From positions 3,472,001 to 3,536,000 of the forward strand of contig NZ_CP049801.1 of the NCBI RefSeq assembly GCF_011578045.1: a stretch of DNA of 64,000 nt, given 5' to 3'. Below, piece after piece: positions 26,793-36,211 of this stretch. The notes beneath the pieces are model-generated. The model saw nothing but the letters and a program-made list of their open reading frames with translations. It did not search any database and was not told where the DNA came from. This stretch comes from Acinetobacter shaoyimingii. GTDB taxonomy: Bacteria; Pseudomonadota; Gammaproteobacteria; Pseudomonadales; Moraxellaceae. Position 1 is the stretch's first letter. Every line of letters starts with the position of its first letter. The position numbers and the translations under genes were made by a program.

Positions 26793-28148
26793 ATGCAGAT
26801 GGAATCGATAGACAATGTACACAGCAATGCTCAAGAGTATGTGCACTGGTTCCGTAATTCTGCGCCCTATATCAATGCTCATCGAAACAAAACTTTTGTA
26901 CTGATGTTTGGTGGTGAAGCTGTACATAATGCAAATTTTAAAAATATTATTCATGATATTGCATTGATGCATTCACTGGGTATTCGCCTCATCTTGGTTC
27001 ATGGCGCTCGCCCTCAAATCAGTGAAAATTTAAAAGAAAAATCAATTCAAAGTCCATTTCATAATAATCGTCGCATTACCACACGTGAGTCTTTAGCTTC
27101 TGTGATGAGTGCGGTAGGTTCAATCCGCTTACAGATTGAAGCTTTGTTGTCGATGGGACTTGCCAACTCCCCTATGTATGGTGCACGTATTGATGTGGTG
27201 TCAGGAAATTTAGTCACCGCGAAACCCTATGGTATACGTGATGGTGTGGATTTTCAGCTGACAGGTGAAGTTCGTAGTGTCGATACAGATGCGATTCAAC
27301 GCCATTTAGACAATCACAATATTGTTTTACTCGGTCCATCGGGTTATTCAACTACAGGTGAAGTTTTTAATTTATTGGCTGAAGAAGTCGCAATGAAAAC
27401 AGCGATTGATTTACAGGCCGATAAACTGATTTTCTTGGGAAGTCAGCAAGGCATTATTGATGAATTTAGTAAATTGATGCGTGAAATTACCCCACATCAG
27501 CTCGATCAACATATTGCTAAATATCAAGATTCAAATTTTGAAATTGCACTACATCTTCAATATGCCAAAGAAGCCTCATTACAAGGTGTACATCGTGTAC
27601 ATCTGATTTCCTATGATCATGATGGTGCGCTGATTGAGGAGCTGTTCACCCGTGATGGCCATGGCACAATGGTCACAGATGCACATTATGAAGAAGTTCG
27701 TACCGCAACAATTGATGATGTAGGTGGTTTAATCAATCTGCTTCGACCATTAGAAGAAGAAGGGATTTTAGTCTATCGTTCACGTGAACGCATCGAAAAT
27801 GAGATTGATCATTTTGCAGTGATTGAACGAGATGGCATGATTTTAGCCTGTGCTGCACTGTACCCAATTCCTGCTAGCCAAGACGAAATGAAGTCAGCTG
27901 AACTTGCGTGTGTTGCTGTTCATCCAAGTTATCGTAAATCCAATCGTGGTAGCCAAATTCTTCATTATTTAGAAGAAAAAGCAAAAAGCATGGGCATTGA
28001 ACAATTGTTTATTTTAACCACCCGAACGGCACATTGGTTTTTAGAACAAGGCTTTATTGAAGCAACAGTAGATGACTTACCTGAAGCTCGCCAAGCGCTC
28101 TACAACTTCCAACGAAATTCCTTGGTCTGTAAAAAGCTCATTTCTTGA
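26793..28148 (+). CDS. argA: N-acetylglutamate synthase
   Basis: ArgA acetylates glutamate with acetyl-CoA, the first step of arginine synthesis. The 451 residues split into an N-terminal amino-acid-kinase-like domain (FVLMFGGEAVH, LVHGARPQISENL, VLLGPSGYSTTGEVFN) and a C-terminal GNAT acetyltransferase domain (ELACVAVHPSYRKSNRGSQI, LTTRTAHWFLEQGF). This is the classic gammaproteobacterial form, usually inhibited by arginine. It is transcribed alone. Confidence 0.95.
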   Translation: MQMESIDNVHSNAQEYVHWFRNSAPYINAHRNKTFVLMFGGEAVHNANFKNIIHDIALMHSLGIRLILVHGARPQISENLKEKSIQSPFHNNRRITTRESLASVMSAVGSIRLQIEALLSMGLANSPMYGARIDVVSGNLVTAKPYGIRDGVDFQLTGEVRSVDTDAIQRHLDNHNIVLLGPSGYSTTGEVFNLLAEEVAMKTAIDLQADKLIFLGSQQGIIDEFSKLMREITPHQLDQHIAKYQDSNFEIALHLQYAKEASLQGVHRVHLISYDHDGALIEELFTRDGHGTMVTDAHYEEVRTATIDDVGGLINLLRPLEEEGILVYRSRERIENEIDHFAVIERDGMILACAALYPIPASQDEMKSAELACVAVHPSYRKSNRGSQILHYLEEKAKSMGIEQLFILTTRTAHWFLEQGFIEATVDDLPEARQALYNFQRNSLVCKKLIS

Positions 28149-28177
28149 AATGGGTGATTTTTATATCTTTATTTCTC

Positions 28178-28244
28178 ATAATCTTATCTGCTTTAGCGCA
28201 TGAAAATAGTCGTCATGCGTTATGCATAAAGCAGATAAGATTAT
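28178..28244. repeat. perfect 18-bp inverted repeat with an inner 7-bp stem
   Basis: The segments 28178-28195 and 28227-28244 are exact reverse complements (core AATCTTATCTGCTTTA). Inside, CGCATGA (28197-28203) pairs with TCATGCG (28213-28219). There is no T run next to the stem. It lies 30 bases after the argA stop and could be its terminator or mRNA-stabilising hairpin, a small mobile repeat or an operator of the sulfonate operon. Confidence 0.6.
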
Positions 28245-28475
28245 CTCATTTTCAATGATCAATAAAAACATATAATTATCAATAATTTAATCAAATAAAT
28301 TTAAAACTCCAGTCCTTTATCCTAAATCATTTTTTAGCATAAACTTTTCTCATTTTTATTTATCTTTTTTTTTCATTAGGAATTCCTGATTTGTTATTTT
28401 TTTTGGAATAGAAAATTGATTAGCGTATACGCATTCACATCCTTCCATTTAAAAAAAACAGGGGTAAAAGTATTC
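28245..28475 (+). promoter_or_regulatory. leader region of the sulfonate operon
   Basis: About 230 AT-rich bases with long T runs precede the first SsuA-like gene. An AGGGG site lies 11 bases before its ATG. The operon promoter should be here; I could not identify CysB/Cbl sites with confidence. Confidence 0.35.
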
Positions 28476-29447
28476 ATGGATGCCAAGCAAGCAAATTTCT
28501 GGTTCAAATCTACGATTGTGACTTCAGTAATCGCTAGTGTATTCATGATGTCTGGATGTGGCAAAAAAGAAGCTGAAACAGTGACGCTCAATATCGGCTT
28601 TCAAAAATATGGCATTTTACCCATCGTAAAAGAGCGCGGCACGCTTGAAACGGCATTAAAAGCAAAAGGTGTCAACGTAAAATGGGTGGAATTCCCTGCA
28701 GGTCCACAACTGCTCGAAGGCTTAAATGTGGGGAGTGTGGTACTTGGCGAATCAGGTGAAGCACCGCCTATTTTTGCTCAAGCCGCAAATTCAAATTTGG
28801 TATATATCGCCAATCAGCCACCAGCACCTAAAGCTGAAGCATTAATCGTGCAAAAAGACTCTAAAATTCAAACGATTCAAGATTTGAAAGGCAAACGTGT
28901 TGCTTTAAACAAAGGGTCAAACGTTCATTACCTATTATTAAAACTTTTAGAAGCAAACAAATTAACACTGAGTGATATTGAAGTGGTGTATTTACCACCA
29001 TCGGATGCTCGTGCTGCCTTTGAACGTGGTGCTGTCGATGCATGGGTCATTTGGGATCCGTTCTTCGCTGCCGCTGAACAGCAAATTGGTGCACGTGTGA
29101 TCGCTACAGGTGACAACTTAGTCAAAAACTACCAGTTCTATTTGGCTGATCGTAAGTTCGCTGAACAAAACCCTGAGGTTTTAAAAACGGTCGTCCATGA
29201 ATTAAATGAAAATACAAAGTGGGTAGCAGAGCATCAAGATGAAGCTGCCAAGCTTTTGGAAAAACCGACTGGATTAGAATTTGGTGTTTTAAAAAGTTCA
29301 ATCGCTCGAATGGGCTTTGGTGTAAAACCTATTTCGAATGACATTGCCAAAGAACAACAATATGTTGCTGATGCCTTTTATCAACAAAAATTGATTCCAA
29401 ATAAACTCAATATTCAAGCTGCCATTTTAAGCAGCTCAGATAAATAA
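28476..29447 (+). CDS. sulfonate ABC transporter substrate-binding lipoprotein (copy 1)
   Basis: The 323-residue SsuA-like protein starts at ATG 28476 (MDAKQANFWF) and has a lipobox in SVFMMSGC. NMT1/SsuA motifs are IGFQKYGILPIVKERG, the VEFPAGPQLLEGLNVGSV block, LKGKRVALNKGSNVH and GAVDAWVIWDPFFAA. It should capture alkanesulfonates in the periplasm. A second copy follows after 15 bases, then ssuD, ssuC and ssuB, so it heads the operon. The in-frame codon at 28416 would add a non-signal stretch and is rejected. Confidence 0.88.
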   Translation: MDAKQANFWFKSTIVTSVIASVFMMSGCGKKEAETVTLNIGFQKYGILPIVKERGTLETALKAKGVNVKWVEFPAGPQLLEGLNVGSVVLGESGEAPPIFAQAANSNLVYIANQPPAPKAEALIVQKDSKIQTIQDLKGKRVALNKGSNVHYLLLKLLEANKLTLSDIEVVYLPPSDARAAFERGAVDAWVIWDPFFAAAEQQIGARVIATGDNLVKNYQFYLADRKFAEQNPEVLKTVVHELNENTKWVAEHQDEAAKLLEKPTGLEFGVLKSSIARMGFGVKPISNDIAKEQQYVADAFYQQKLIPNKLNIQAAILSSSDK

Positions 29448-29462
29448 CATCTGGAGACCATC

Positions 29463-30470
29463 ATGGGTCTATTTAAATCATTTAGCTTGGTGGGCATTAC
29501 AGCAGTCAGTTTGGGATTAGTCGCGTGCGAAAAAAACCAACCGACCGAGCAAAATAAAACAAATACAGCAACAGCTTCAGAACAAAAAAAAGATGACGTT
29601 AAAACAGTCTCTATTGGTTTTCAAAAGTCTTCTTTGAATTTACTTGTGGCACGTGAACAAAAGCTTTTGGAAAGTCAGTTTCCAGGAGCAAAAATTGAAT
29701 GGCGTGAGTTCCCTGCTGGTCCGCAAATGTTAGAGGCTTTAGCCGTGGGCGCTGTAGATTTTGGTGCTGTTGGCAATACACCGCCTATTTTTGCGCAATC
29801 AGCGGATAAAAATTTGAATTATGCCGCTTATGAAGTTTATCCCGGCAGTTCGTTAGGTTTGGTATTACCTGAAAAGTCGAATATTACTGATTTGAGTGGC
29901 TTAAAAGGCAAACGTATTGCCTTACAAAAAGGCTCGAGTGCACATGAGTTTTTAGCCAAAGTTCTACAGAAAGCAGGGCTCACTTGGCAAGACATTCAAC
30001 CGATTTGGTTACCACCTGCAGATGCACGTGCAGCCTTAGATAAAGGCTCAGTCGATGCATGGGCCATTTGGGATCCTTTTCTATCAGCGGTTGAATTGAA
30101 TGGACATGTGAAAGTTCTTATTGATAGTCAGGTGTTTCCTAAAACTTATTCTTATTACATTTCAAATCCTAGCTTCACTACAGTGCATCCAGATGCAGTG
30201 AATAAAGTGATCAAGAGCCTCAATGAAGCGGATCAATGGATTTTGAAAAATCAAACTGCTGCCGTTGAACTTTATGGCAAAAGTACTGGCTTAGTACCAG
30301 AAGTGGCAAAACGTGCATTGGATCGTCGCTTAAAACCTTCTCCAATTTTAGCGATTAATTCAGAAGTCATTCAGTCTCAACAAAAGATTGCTGACTTATT
30401 TTATACAGAGAAATTGATTCCCAAAAAGATCAATGTTCAAGACGCAGTTTTATCTGCTGACAACAAGTAA
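29463..30470 (+). CDS. ssuA: sulfonate ABC transporter substrate-binding lipoprotein (copy 2)
   Basis: The 335-residue paralogue of the previous gene has a lipobox SLGLVAC and a Glu/Thr/Lys-rich linker. The same motifs follow: IGFQKSSLNLLVAREQ, WREFPAGPQMLEALAVGAV, LKGKRIALQKGSSAH and GSVDAWAIWDPFLSA. The pair arose by tandem duplication but has diverged through much of the sequence, which suggests different sulfonates are bound. It is directly followed by ssuD. Which copy is the true SsuA cannot be told. Confidence 0.88.
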   Translation: MGLFKSFSLVGITAVSLGLVACEKNQPTEQNKTNTATASEQKKDDVKTVSIGFQKSSLNLLVAREQKLLESQFPGAKIEWREFPAGPQMLEALAVGAVDFGAVGNTPPIFAQSADKNLNYAAYEVYPGSSLGLVLPEKSNITDLSGLKGKRIALQKGSSAHEFLAKVLQKAGLTWQDIQPIWLPPADARAALDKGSVDAWAIWDPFLSAVELNGHVKVLIDSQVFPKTYSYYISNPSFTTVHPDAVNKVIKSLNEADQWILKNQTAAVELYGKSTGLVPEVAKRALDRRLKPSPILAINSEVIQSQQKIADLFYTEKLIPKKINVQDAVLSADNK

Positions 30471-30496
30471 TTTTTAATTAAGCAAGGAAATTTGAC

Positions 30497-31672
30497 ATGA
30501 AAATCTTTTGGTTCATTCCTACACATGGTGATAGCCGCTACTTAGGTACAAGCAAAGGCGCACGTCAAGTGGATCATGCTTATATGAAGCAGATTGCTGT
30601 TGCTGTAGATAACTTAGGTTATGAAGGTGTGTTGATTCCTACAGGTCGTTCTTGTGAAGACCCATGGTTAACAGCTGCAAGCCTGATTGATGCAACAAAA
30701 AATCTGAAATTCTTAGTGGCGCTACGTCCAGGCGTAACGACTCCTGCTCTTGCTGCACGTATGGCGTCAACCTTTGACCGTTTATCAAATGGTCGTGTTC
30801 TTCTCAATCTCGTGACTGGCGGTGATGAAGAAGAGCTTAAAGGTGACGGCGTGTATGAAGATCATGCAACACGTTATAAAACTGCAGCAGAATACACCAC
30901 CATTTGGCGTGAAATTTTAAAACGTTCTCACACAGGTGAAAGTTTCACTTTCCATGGCGAACGCTTAAGTGTAGATAACGCTAAATTGTTGTATCCACCT
31001 GTTCAAGAACCGCATCCTCCACTATGGTTTGGTGGTTCTTCAGATGCTGCTGTTGAGCTTGCTACGGATCAAGTCGATACCTATTTAACTTGGGGTGAAC
31101 CACCTGCTGCTGTTAAAGAGAAAATTGAAAATGTCCGTGTCAAAGCAGAAGCGAAAGGGCGTACTTTAAGCTACGGTATTCGTTTGCATGTGATTGTACG
31201 AGAAACCAATGAGGAGGCATGGGCGGCAGCTGAAGAACTGATTCAATATGTCGATGATGCCACCATTGCAGCTGCTCAAGCAAAATTCAAACAAATGGAT
31301 TCTGTCGGTCAACGTCGTATGGCTGAACTGCATAATGGCGACCGTAGCAAACTTGAAGTGTCTCCTAACCTTTGGGCTGGCGTTGGCTTAGTCCGTGGTG
31401 GTGCTGGTACGGCGCTTGTCGGTGATCCAGAAACTGTTGCTGCTCGTATTCAAGAATATGCAGATTTAGGCATTGATACTTTCATTTTCTCTGGCTATCC
31501 ACACTTGGAAGAATCGATTCGTTTTGCAGAATTGGTGTTCCCATTATTGCCACTGGAAACACGTAAAAAACTCACTCAACCGAATTTGACTGGCCCATTT
31601 GGTGAAATCGTCGCAAATAACTATGTTGCTGATGACGCTAAAAAAGAGGTTAAATCTCAGGAGCCAGCATGA
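30497..31672 (+). CDS. ssuD: FMNH2-dependent alkanesulfonate monooxygenase
   Basis: SsuD cleaves the C-S bond of alkanesulfonates using FMNH2 and oxygen, releasing sulfite. The 391-residue luciferase-like protein opens with [16 protein letters not shown] and has [39 protein letters not shown] and [12 protein letters not shown], all SsuD blocks. The stop overlaps the ssuC start by 4 bases (ATGA), so translation is coupled. The FMN reductase partner SsuE is not in this operon; the FMN-reductase-like gene at 40186 is a conceivable substitute. Confidence 0.95.
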   Translation: MKIFWFIPTHGDSRYLGTSKGARQVDHAYMKQIAVAVDNLGYEGVLIPTGRSCEDPWLTAASLIDATKNLKFLVALRPGVTTPALAARMASTFDRLSNGRVLLNLVTGGDEEELKGDGVYEDHATRYKTAAEYTTIWREILKRSHTGESFTFHGERLSVDNAKLLYPPVQEPHPPLWFGGSSDAAVELATDQVDTYLTWGEPPAAVKEKIENVRVKAEAKGRTLSYGIRLHVIVRETNEEAWAAAEELIQYVDDATIAAAQAKFKQMDSVGQRRMAELHNGDRSKLEVSPNLWAGVGLVRGGAGTALVGDPETVAARIQEYADLGIDTFIFSGYPHLEESIRFAELVFPLLPLETRKKLTQPNLTGPFGEIVANNYVADDAKKEVKSQEPA

Positions 31673-32478
31673 CGAAAACGATTGGAAAAGCTGAAAGCCT
31701 AGCTTCTCGTAGTTCCAAACAACTGGGGCAGCGTTTGCTGCCTTGGTTGGTTCCTATTTTACTGATTGCTATTTGGCAAATTGCATCAGTCACTGGTCTT
31801 TTAGAAAGCCGTGTGCTCCCTGCACCCACTGCTGTTGTTATTGCTTTTTGGGATTTACTGGTCAGTGGTGAACTTTGGAAACACGTCAAAATTAGTGCAG
31901 GACGCGCACTGATTGGTTTATTCATTGGTGGTGGTTTAGGCTTATTGTTAGGACTACTCAATGGTTCATCTAAAGTGGCTTCTACGCTACTCGATACCAC
32001 GCTGCAAATGATCCGAAATATTCCAGCCTTGGCACTCATTCCACTGGTGATTTTATGGTTCGGGATTGATGAAACAGCCAAACTGTTTTTAGTGGCAATC
32101 GGGGTATTTTTCCCGATTTATATTAATACTTACCACGGAATTCGTTCGGTTGACCCGCAACTCATTGAAATGGGTGAAAGCTATGGACTGAGCCGTTGGC
32201 AACTTTATAAAGAAATTATTTTACCGGGTGCATTGCCTTCAATTTTAGTCGGACTTCGTTTTGCATTAGGTCTCGTCTGGGTTCTACTTATTGTTGCTGA
32301 AACGATTTCGGCTCAAGCAGGTATTGGCTATATGACCATGAATGCTCGTGAATTCTTACAAACAGATGTCGTACTGGTGGGTATTTTACTTTATGCCTTG
32401 CTCGGGAAATTGGCCGATGTACTCGCAGTATCATTAGAAAAACATTTACTGCGCTGGCATCCAGGTTACCAAAAATAG
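31669..32478 (+). CDS. ssuC: sulfonate ABC transporter permease
   Basis: This 269-residue inner-membrane permease has six predicted membrane segments and the EAA loop ([21 protein letters not shown]) that docks on the ATPase. [17 protein letters not shown] and [12 protein letters not shown] are typical of SsuC/TauC. It overlaps ssuD by 4 bases and precedes ssuB. Confidence 0.94.
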   Translation: MTKTIGKAESLASRSSKQLGQRLLPWLVPILLIAIWQIASVTGLLESRVLPAPTAVVIAFWDLLVSGELWKHVKISAGRALIGLFIGGGLGLLLGLLNGSSKVASTLLDTTLQMIRNIPALALIPLVILWFGIDETAKLFLVAIGVFFPIYINTYHGIRSVDPQLIEMGESYGLSRWQLYKEIILPGALPSILVGLRFALGLVWVLLIVAETISAQAGIGYMTMNAREFLQTDVVLVGILLYALLGKLADVLAVSLEKHLLRWHPGYQK

Positions 32479-32487
32479 GAGATGAGC

Positions 32488-33285
32488 ATGACTGATTTAA
32501 GCATACAGCACTATGCTGGTGATTTAGGTTCGACCACAGAAACGACCATTGATGCTCCAGACAAAATTGGTGCTGAAATTAATATCGAACAATTACATAA
32601 ATTTTATGGCAGCGTTAAGGTTTTAGAAGACTTAGACTTACATATTCAGCCTGGTGAGTTCGTTGCCATTGTTGGGCGAAGCGGTTGTGGTAAAAGTACT
32701 TTACTGCGCCTGATTGCTGACTTAGAAAAGCCAAGTTATGGTGAAATCAAATTTAAGTCTGCACTGAATTTTCGAGAAGGTATTACCTCGGACGATATTC
32801 GTGTGATGTTCCAAGATCCACGTTTATTGCCTTGGAAAAGCATTCTTCAAAATGTGCAATTGGGGCTAGACAAGACTAAATTTGAAAAAGCTGAGAATCT
32901 GTTAAAGAAAGTCGGCTTAGATGAAAAAGCAAAATTATGGCCATCACAACTGTCTGGTGGACAGAGACAACGTGCCGCTTTAGCACGTGCATTGTCTCAT
33001 ACGCCGCGCATCTTATTGCTTGATGAGCCTCTTGGTGCTTTGGATGCCCTGACCCGTCTAGACATGCAAGATTTAATTGAAAAATTATGGCTCGAACAAG
33101 GTTTTACCACGATTTTAGTCACCCATGATGTGAGTGAAGCTGTGACATTAGCAGACCGTATTATTCTGCTTGATAAAGGGCACATCGCGAACGAGTTTAT
33201 CGTTGACTTGCCTCGTCCTCGTCAAAAGAATGCTCAGTTTCTTGAAATTGAACAAAGAGCACTTCAAGCTGTACTGTCGACATAA
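32488..33285 (+). CDS. ssuB: sulfonate ABC transporter ATP-binding protein
   Basis: The ATPase shows Walker A (GRSGCGKST), Q-loop [11 protein letters not shown], signature [15 protein letters not shown], Walker B ([16 protein letters not shown]) and the H-loop VTHDVSEA. A long N-terminal lead of about 35 residues precedes the ATPase core. I chose the ATG at 32488 because AGGAG stands 6 bases before it; the ATG at 32482 is too close. It ends the operon. Confidence 0.94.
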   Translation: MTDLSIQHYAGDLGSTTETTIDAPDKIGAEINIEQLHKFYGSVKVLEDLDLHIQPGEFVAIVGRSGCGKSTLLRLIADLEKPSYGEIKFKSALNFREGITSDDIRVMFQDPRLLPWKSILQNVQLGLDKTKFEKAENLLKKVGLDEKAKLWPSQLSGGQRQRAALARALSHTPRILLLDEPLGALDALTRLDMQDLIEKLWLEQGFTTILVTHDVSEAVTLADRIILLDKGHIANEFIVDLPRPRQKNAQFLEIEQRALQAVLST

Positions 33286-33680
33286 ATTGACAAAGCATAT
33301 GTATTTTGAACAGATATTTGATCATGCACAGCCTTATATAATGAAAAATTAACCAATAAAATAAGGCTGTTGCATATAAATTTTACAACTTTAAACTGTA
33401 ATTCGTCGGTTAATTGATAAAATCATAAAAATAAATTCAGTATAATTTACATACAATTATTTAATAAAATTTAATTTTCAAGCCATTTATGCATTTCATT
33501 TCTTTTTTTTTATTTCTTAGTTATTGTTTCTAAAAGCATTAAATTTAACCACCTGTTTTAATTAATCATCCTGACTTCACAATTAATGATAATAATCATC
33601 TTTAAATCACAATTCCTTTGTGCACAAATCAGACATTTTCCCGTACAATTTGGACATCTTTTTTATTGCTTATTGATGAG
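33286..33680 (+). other. intergenic region before the TetR gene
   Basis: About 395 AT-rich bases. A partial palindrome ATGAT-AATA-ATCAT at 33586-33599 is too short to call a Fur site. I see no gene here. Confidence 0.4.
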
Positions 33681-34295
33681 ATGGAACAAAAAAAGAGTAC
33701 TCAAAAACGTCAGCAACTTTTAGCTGCTGCACTTGATGTATTTTCTGTATACGGTTTTAGTGGTGCAAGTCTTGATGAAATTGCACAACTGGCTGAGATG
33801 CACAAGTCGAATATTTTCTATTATTATGAAAATAAAGAGGCTCTATACGTCGAAGTCCTGACTACAGTCATGCAAAAATGGCTTGCTCCTCTGCAAGTTC
33901 TAGAACCAGATCTTGAGCCTGCCCAAGCGATTACGCAATATTTAATGCAAAAAATTGAAGTGTCTCGCACTCAACCAAAAGCATCTAAATTATTCGCTTT
34001 AGAAATTATTCAAGGCGCGCCACATATGCTGCCGATTTTAAAAGGTCCATTAAAAAAACTTTTTAAACGTAAAGCAAAAGTCATTTCAAAATGGCAAGAG
34101 CAAGGCAAAATTTCTGACAAAATTGATGCTGAAGTTTTGATTATTAACCTTTGGGGAATTACTCAAAACTATGCCGATTTCAGTACTCAAATTGAAATGG
34201 TGACGGGTAAAACGTTGCGCAACCGTAGTATGTATGAACGTACTGTTCAACACACCGTGCATATGATGCTTTACGGTATTCTTCCACGTAATTGA
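33681..34295 (+). CDS. TetR-family transcriptional regulator, RutR-like
   Basis: The 204-residue protein has an N-terminal TetR HTH (ALDVFSVYGFSGASLDEIAQ, then MHKSNIFYYYENKEALY). Its C-terminal domain is close to E. coli RutR: VLTTVMQKWLAPL, IEVSRTQPKASKLFALEI and TQNYADFSTQIEMVTGKTL. RutR senses uracil/thymine and controls pyrimidine degradation; here its ligand is unknown, and no rut genes are in view. The ATG at 33681 suits the family start; the ORF extension to 33618 is not supported. It may regulate the sulfonate operon upstream or distant genes. Confidence 0.85.
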   Translation: MEQKKSTQKRQQLLAAALDVFSVYGFSGASLDEIAQLAEMHKSNIFYYYENKEALYVEVLTTVMQKWLAPLQVLEPDLEPAQAITQYLMQKIEVSRTQPKASKLFALEIIQGAPHMLPILKGPLKKLFKRKAKVISKWQEQGKISDKIDAEVLIINLWGITQNYADFSTQIEMVTGKTLRNRSMYERTVQHTVHMMLYGILPRN

Positions 34296-34392
34296 TCCTC
34301 TACATGAATAAATAATCACACAGTTTGTTTATTTTTGGCATATGACTATACACCGCTATGGTCGCCACCTTTCAAATCTTGATTTAAAACAA

Positions 34393-34956
34393 TCAAATGC
34401 TTTTATATAACGACAATAATTTCTGAGCACCCAATAACAAATTTTCTTCCCAATCGAGATGTGCTGTGTCATTTGCACCGTCAGTAATGTACTTGACTGA
34501 GATCAATCGTACGCCAAGTTTTTTACAGACCTTCGCAATGGCATAGCCTTCCATATCGACTAAATGACAAGGCACTTTTGGGGTTCCTGTCTCAAAGCTA
34601 TCACCAGTACCACAAATCCCTTTAGGTAAATCACTAAAATGTGGGTCTAATATAATTTCCGCTGGATAATCAGTATCGATAGGTGTGGTTCCAATTGGAA
34701 ATCCAAGCGGTGATACATCCATATCGCGCTGAACAAATTGAGTCACTTCGACCAAAGCATGCGCATCAAAAATTGAACTGCCAGCTGTACCCAAATTTAA
34801 AATGGTTTTACAGCCTGTTTTCTGGATCACTTCAAACGCTTTAAATGCTGCATTGATCTTACCAATCCCGCTGTAATGCACATTAATCCCTTCGGCCTCA
34901 AATAAGCCTTTAGATTCATTCGGCAAAGCCATCATCAGCGCCATAGAATCAGTCAT
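34393..34956 (-). CDS. nucleosidase (phosphorylase superfamily)
   Basis: The 187-residue protein belongs to the PNP/MTA-SAH nucleosidase fold: MMALPNESKGLFE, the YSGIGKINAAFKAFE block, LNLGTAGSS and the ribose-binding segment VDMEGYAIAKVCKKLGV with the conserved Met-Glu. At 187 residues it is shorter than MtnN (about 230), but all these blocks are present. It probably cleaves a purine nucleoside such as methylthioadenosine or a related compound. It is convergent with the TetR gene and divergent from ribF. Confidence 0.82.
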   Translation of the reverse strand: MTDSMALMMALPNESKGLFEAEGINVHYSGIGKINAAFKAFEVIQKTGCKTILNLGTAGSSIFDAHALVEVTQFVQRDMDVSPLGFPIGTTPIDTDYPAEIILDPHFSDLPKGICGTGDSFETGTPKVPCHLVDMEGYAIAKVCKKLGVRLISVKYITDGANDTAHLDWEENLLLGAQKLLSLYKSI

Positions 34957-35146
34957 ATCATGTACTCAATATATTTTTCAGCTATTAAAAGAAATAAACT
35001 GCAGATGTGCAATGGTTGATGATGAGTCTTGAAATGGATGACTCATCAAATCATGAAAAAAAGTTGGGTAAAAACACAACAACAAGACGAAACTGTGAGA
35101 ATATGGCAATATATAGCCCAAATTCATTTTAGTCACAAAATCGCCC

Positions 35147-36148
35147 ATGAAGCTGCTCCGCATAAATGCTTTAGCGCCAAATTTTCAATTACCAAAGACT
35201 GCCGTTACCATTGGTAATTTTGACGGTGTACATTTGGGTCATCAGGCGATGATTAAGCAACTCAAAAACATTGCCGCAGAACAAAACCTAAAAACCTTGG
35301 TGATGATTTTTGAACCGCAACCCTTGGAATTTTTCAAAGGTTATGATGCCCCACCGCGTATCAGTTCCTTACGTGAGAAAGTCGAATATTTGACTGAGCT
35401 GGGTATTGATTACATTGCTGTCGCTAAGTTTGACAATACCTTTCGCAGCTTAAGCGCAGAAAATTTTGCAGATATTTTAAAATTTAAACTCAATGCACAT
35501 ACCTTAGTCTTGGGTGATGACTTCCATTTTGGAAAAAATCGTCAAGGCAACAGTGAATTTTTAAAACAATATGGTTTTAATGTTCATAACTTAGACACCA
35601 TTGAACTGTTAGGTGAACGTGTCAGTTCAACACGTATTCGCCAAACCCTTCAAGCAGGTGATCTGGCCTTAGCAGCGCAATTACTCGGACGTCCTTACAG
35701 TATTACTGGACGGGTTCAATATGGCGATCAAATTGGGCGTACCATCAATTTTCCAACCATTAATGTCCGATTAAACCGCCATAAGCCCTGCTTGCACGGT
35801 ATTTACGGCACAGAAGTGGTGTGTAAATCTATTTCTTTACAAGATAAAGTAAAATCGGATAGCCCAAGTCAAGTGGGTATTGCAGGCTATGAAGAGACGT
35901 CACTGTATGGTGCGGGACATGTAGGAACGCGCCCTGCCATTCAACAAGATCATCCAGAGTGGCGATTAGAAGTACATTTTCCTGATGTTTCTGCTAATCT
36001 GTATGGCCTGTTAATGCGGGTGACATTCTTGCACTATTTACATGGTGAAAAGAATTACCCTTCGCTTGAAGCGCTAAAAGCTGGAATTGATGATGATGTT
36101 GAGAAACTCCTTGAGTTTCGAAAAAACACCCCCAAATTTCCCTTTTAA
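35147..36148 (+). CDS. ribF: bifunctional riboflavin kinase/FAD synthetase
   Basis: RibF makes FMN and then FAD from riboflavin. The N-terminal nucleotidyltransferase domain shows TIGNFDGVHLGHQAMI, VLGDDFHFGKNRQG and VSSTRIRQTLQAGD. The C-terminal riboflavin kinase domain shows GRPYSITGRVQYGDQIGRT, INFPTINVRL and HGIYGTEVV. Length 333 is slightly longer than usual because of an insert around residues 226-260. It heads the conserved cluster ribF-ileS-lspA-fkpB. Confidence 0.95.
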   Translation: MKLLRINALAPNFQLPKTAVTIGNFDGVHLGHQAMIKQLKNIAAEQNLKTLVMIFEPQPLEFFKGYDAPPRISSLREKVEYLTELGIDYIAVAKFDNTFRSLSAENFADILKFKLNAHTLVLGDDFHFGKNRQGNSEFLKQYGFNVHNLDTIELLGERVSSTRIRQTLQAGDLALAAQLLGRPYSITGRVQYGDQIGRTINFPTINVRLNRHKPCLHGIYGTEVVCKSISLQDKVKSDSPSQVGIAGYEETSLYGAGHVGTRPAIQQDHPEWRLEVHFPDVSANLYGLLMRVTFLHYLHGEKNYPSLEALKAGIDDDVEKLLEFRKNTPKFPF

Positions 36149-36211
36149 TACACCAAAATTTTAATGTAGAACGCGTCAGCATCAGACTGATTAAATTGGA
36201 AGACAACTTGC

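Noticed and set aside
33586..33599. ATGAT-AATA-ATCAT, Fur-box-like
   Set aside because: Too short and too AT-rich to separate from chance, and no iron gene is next to it.
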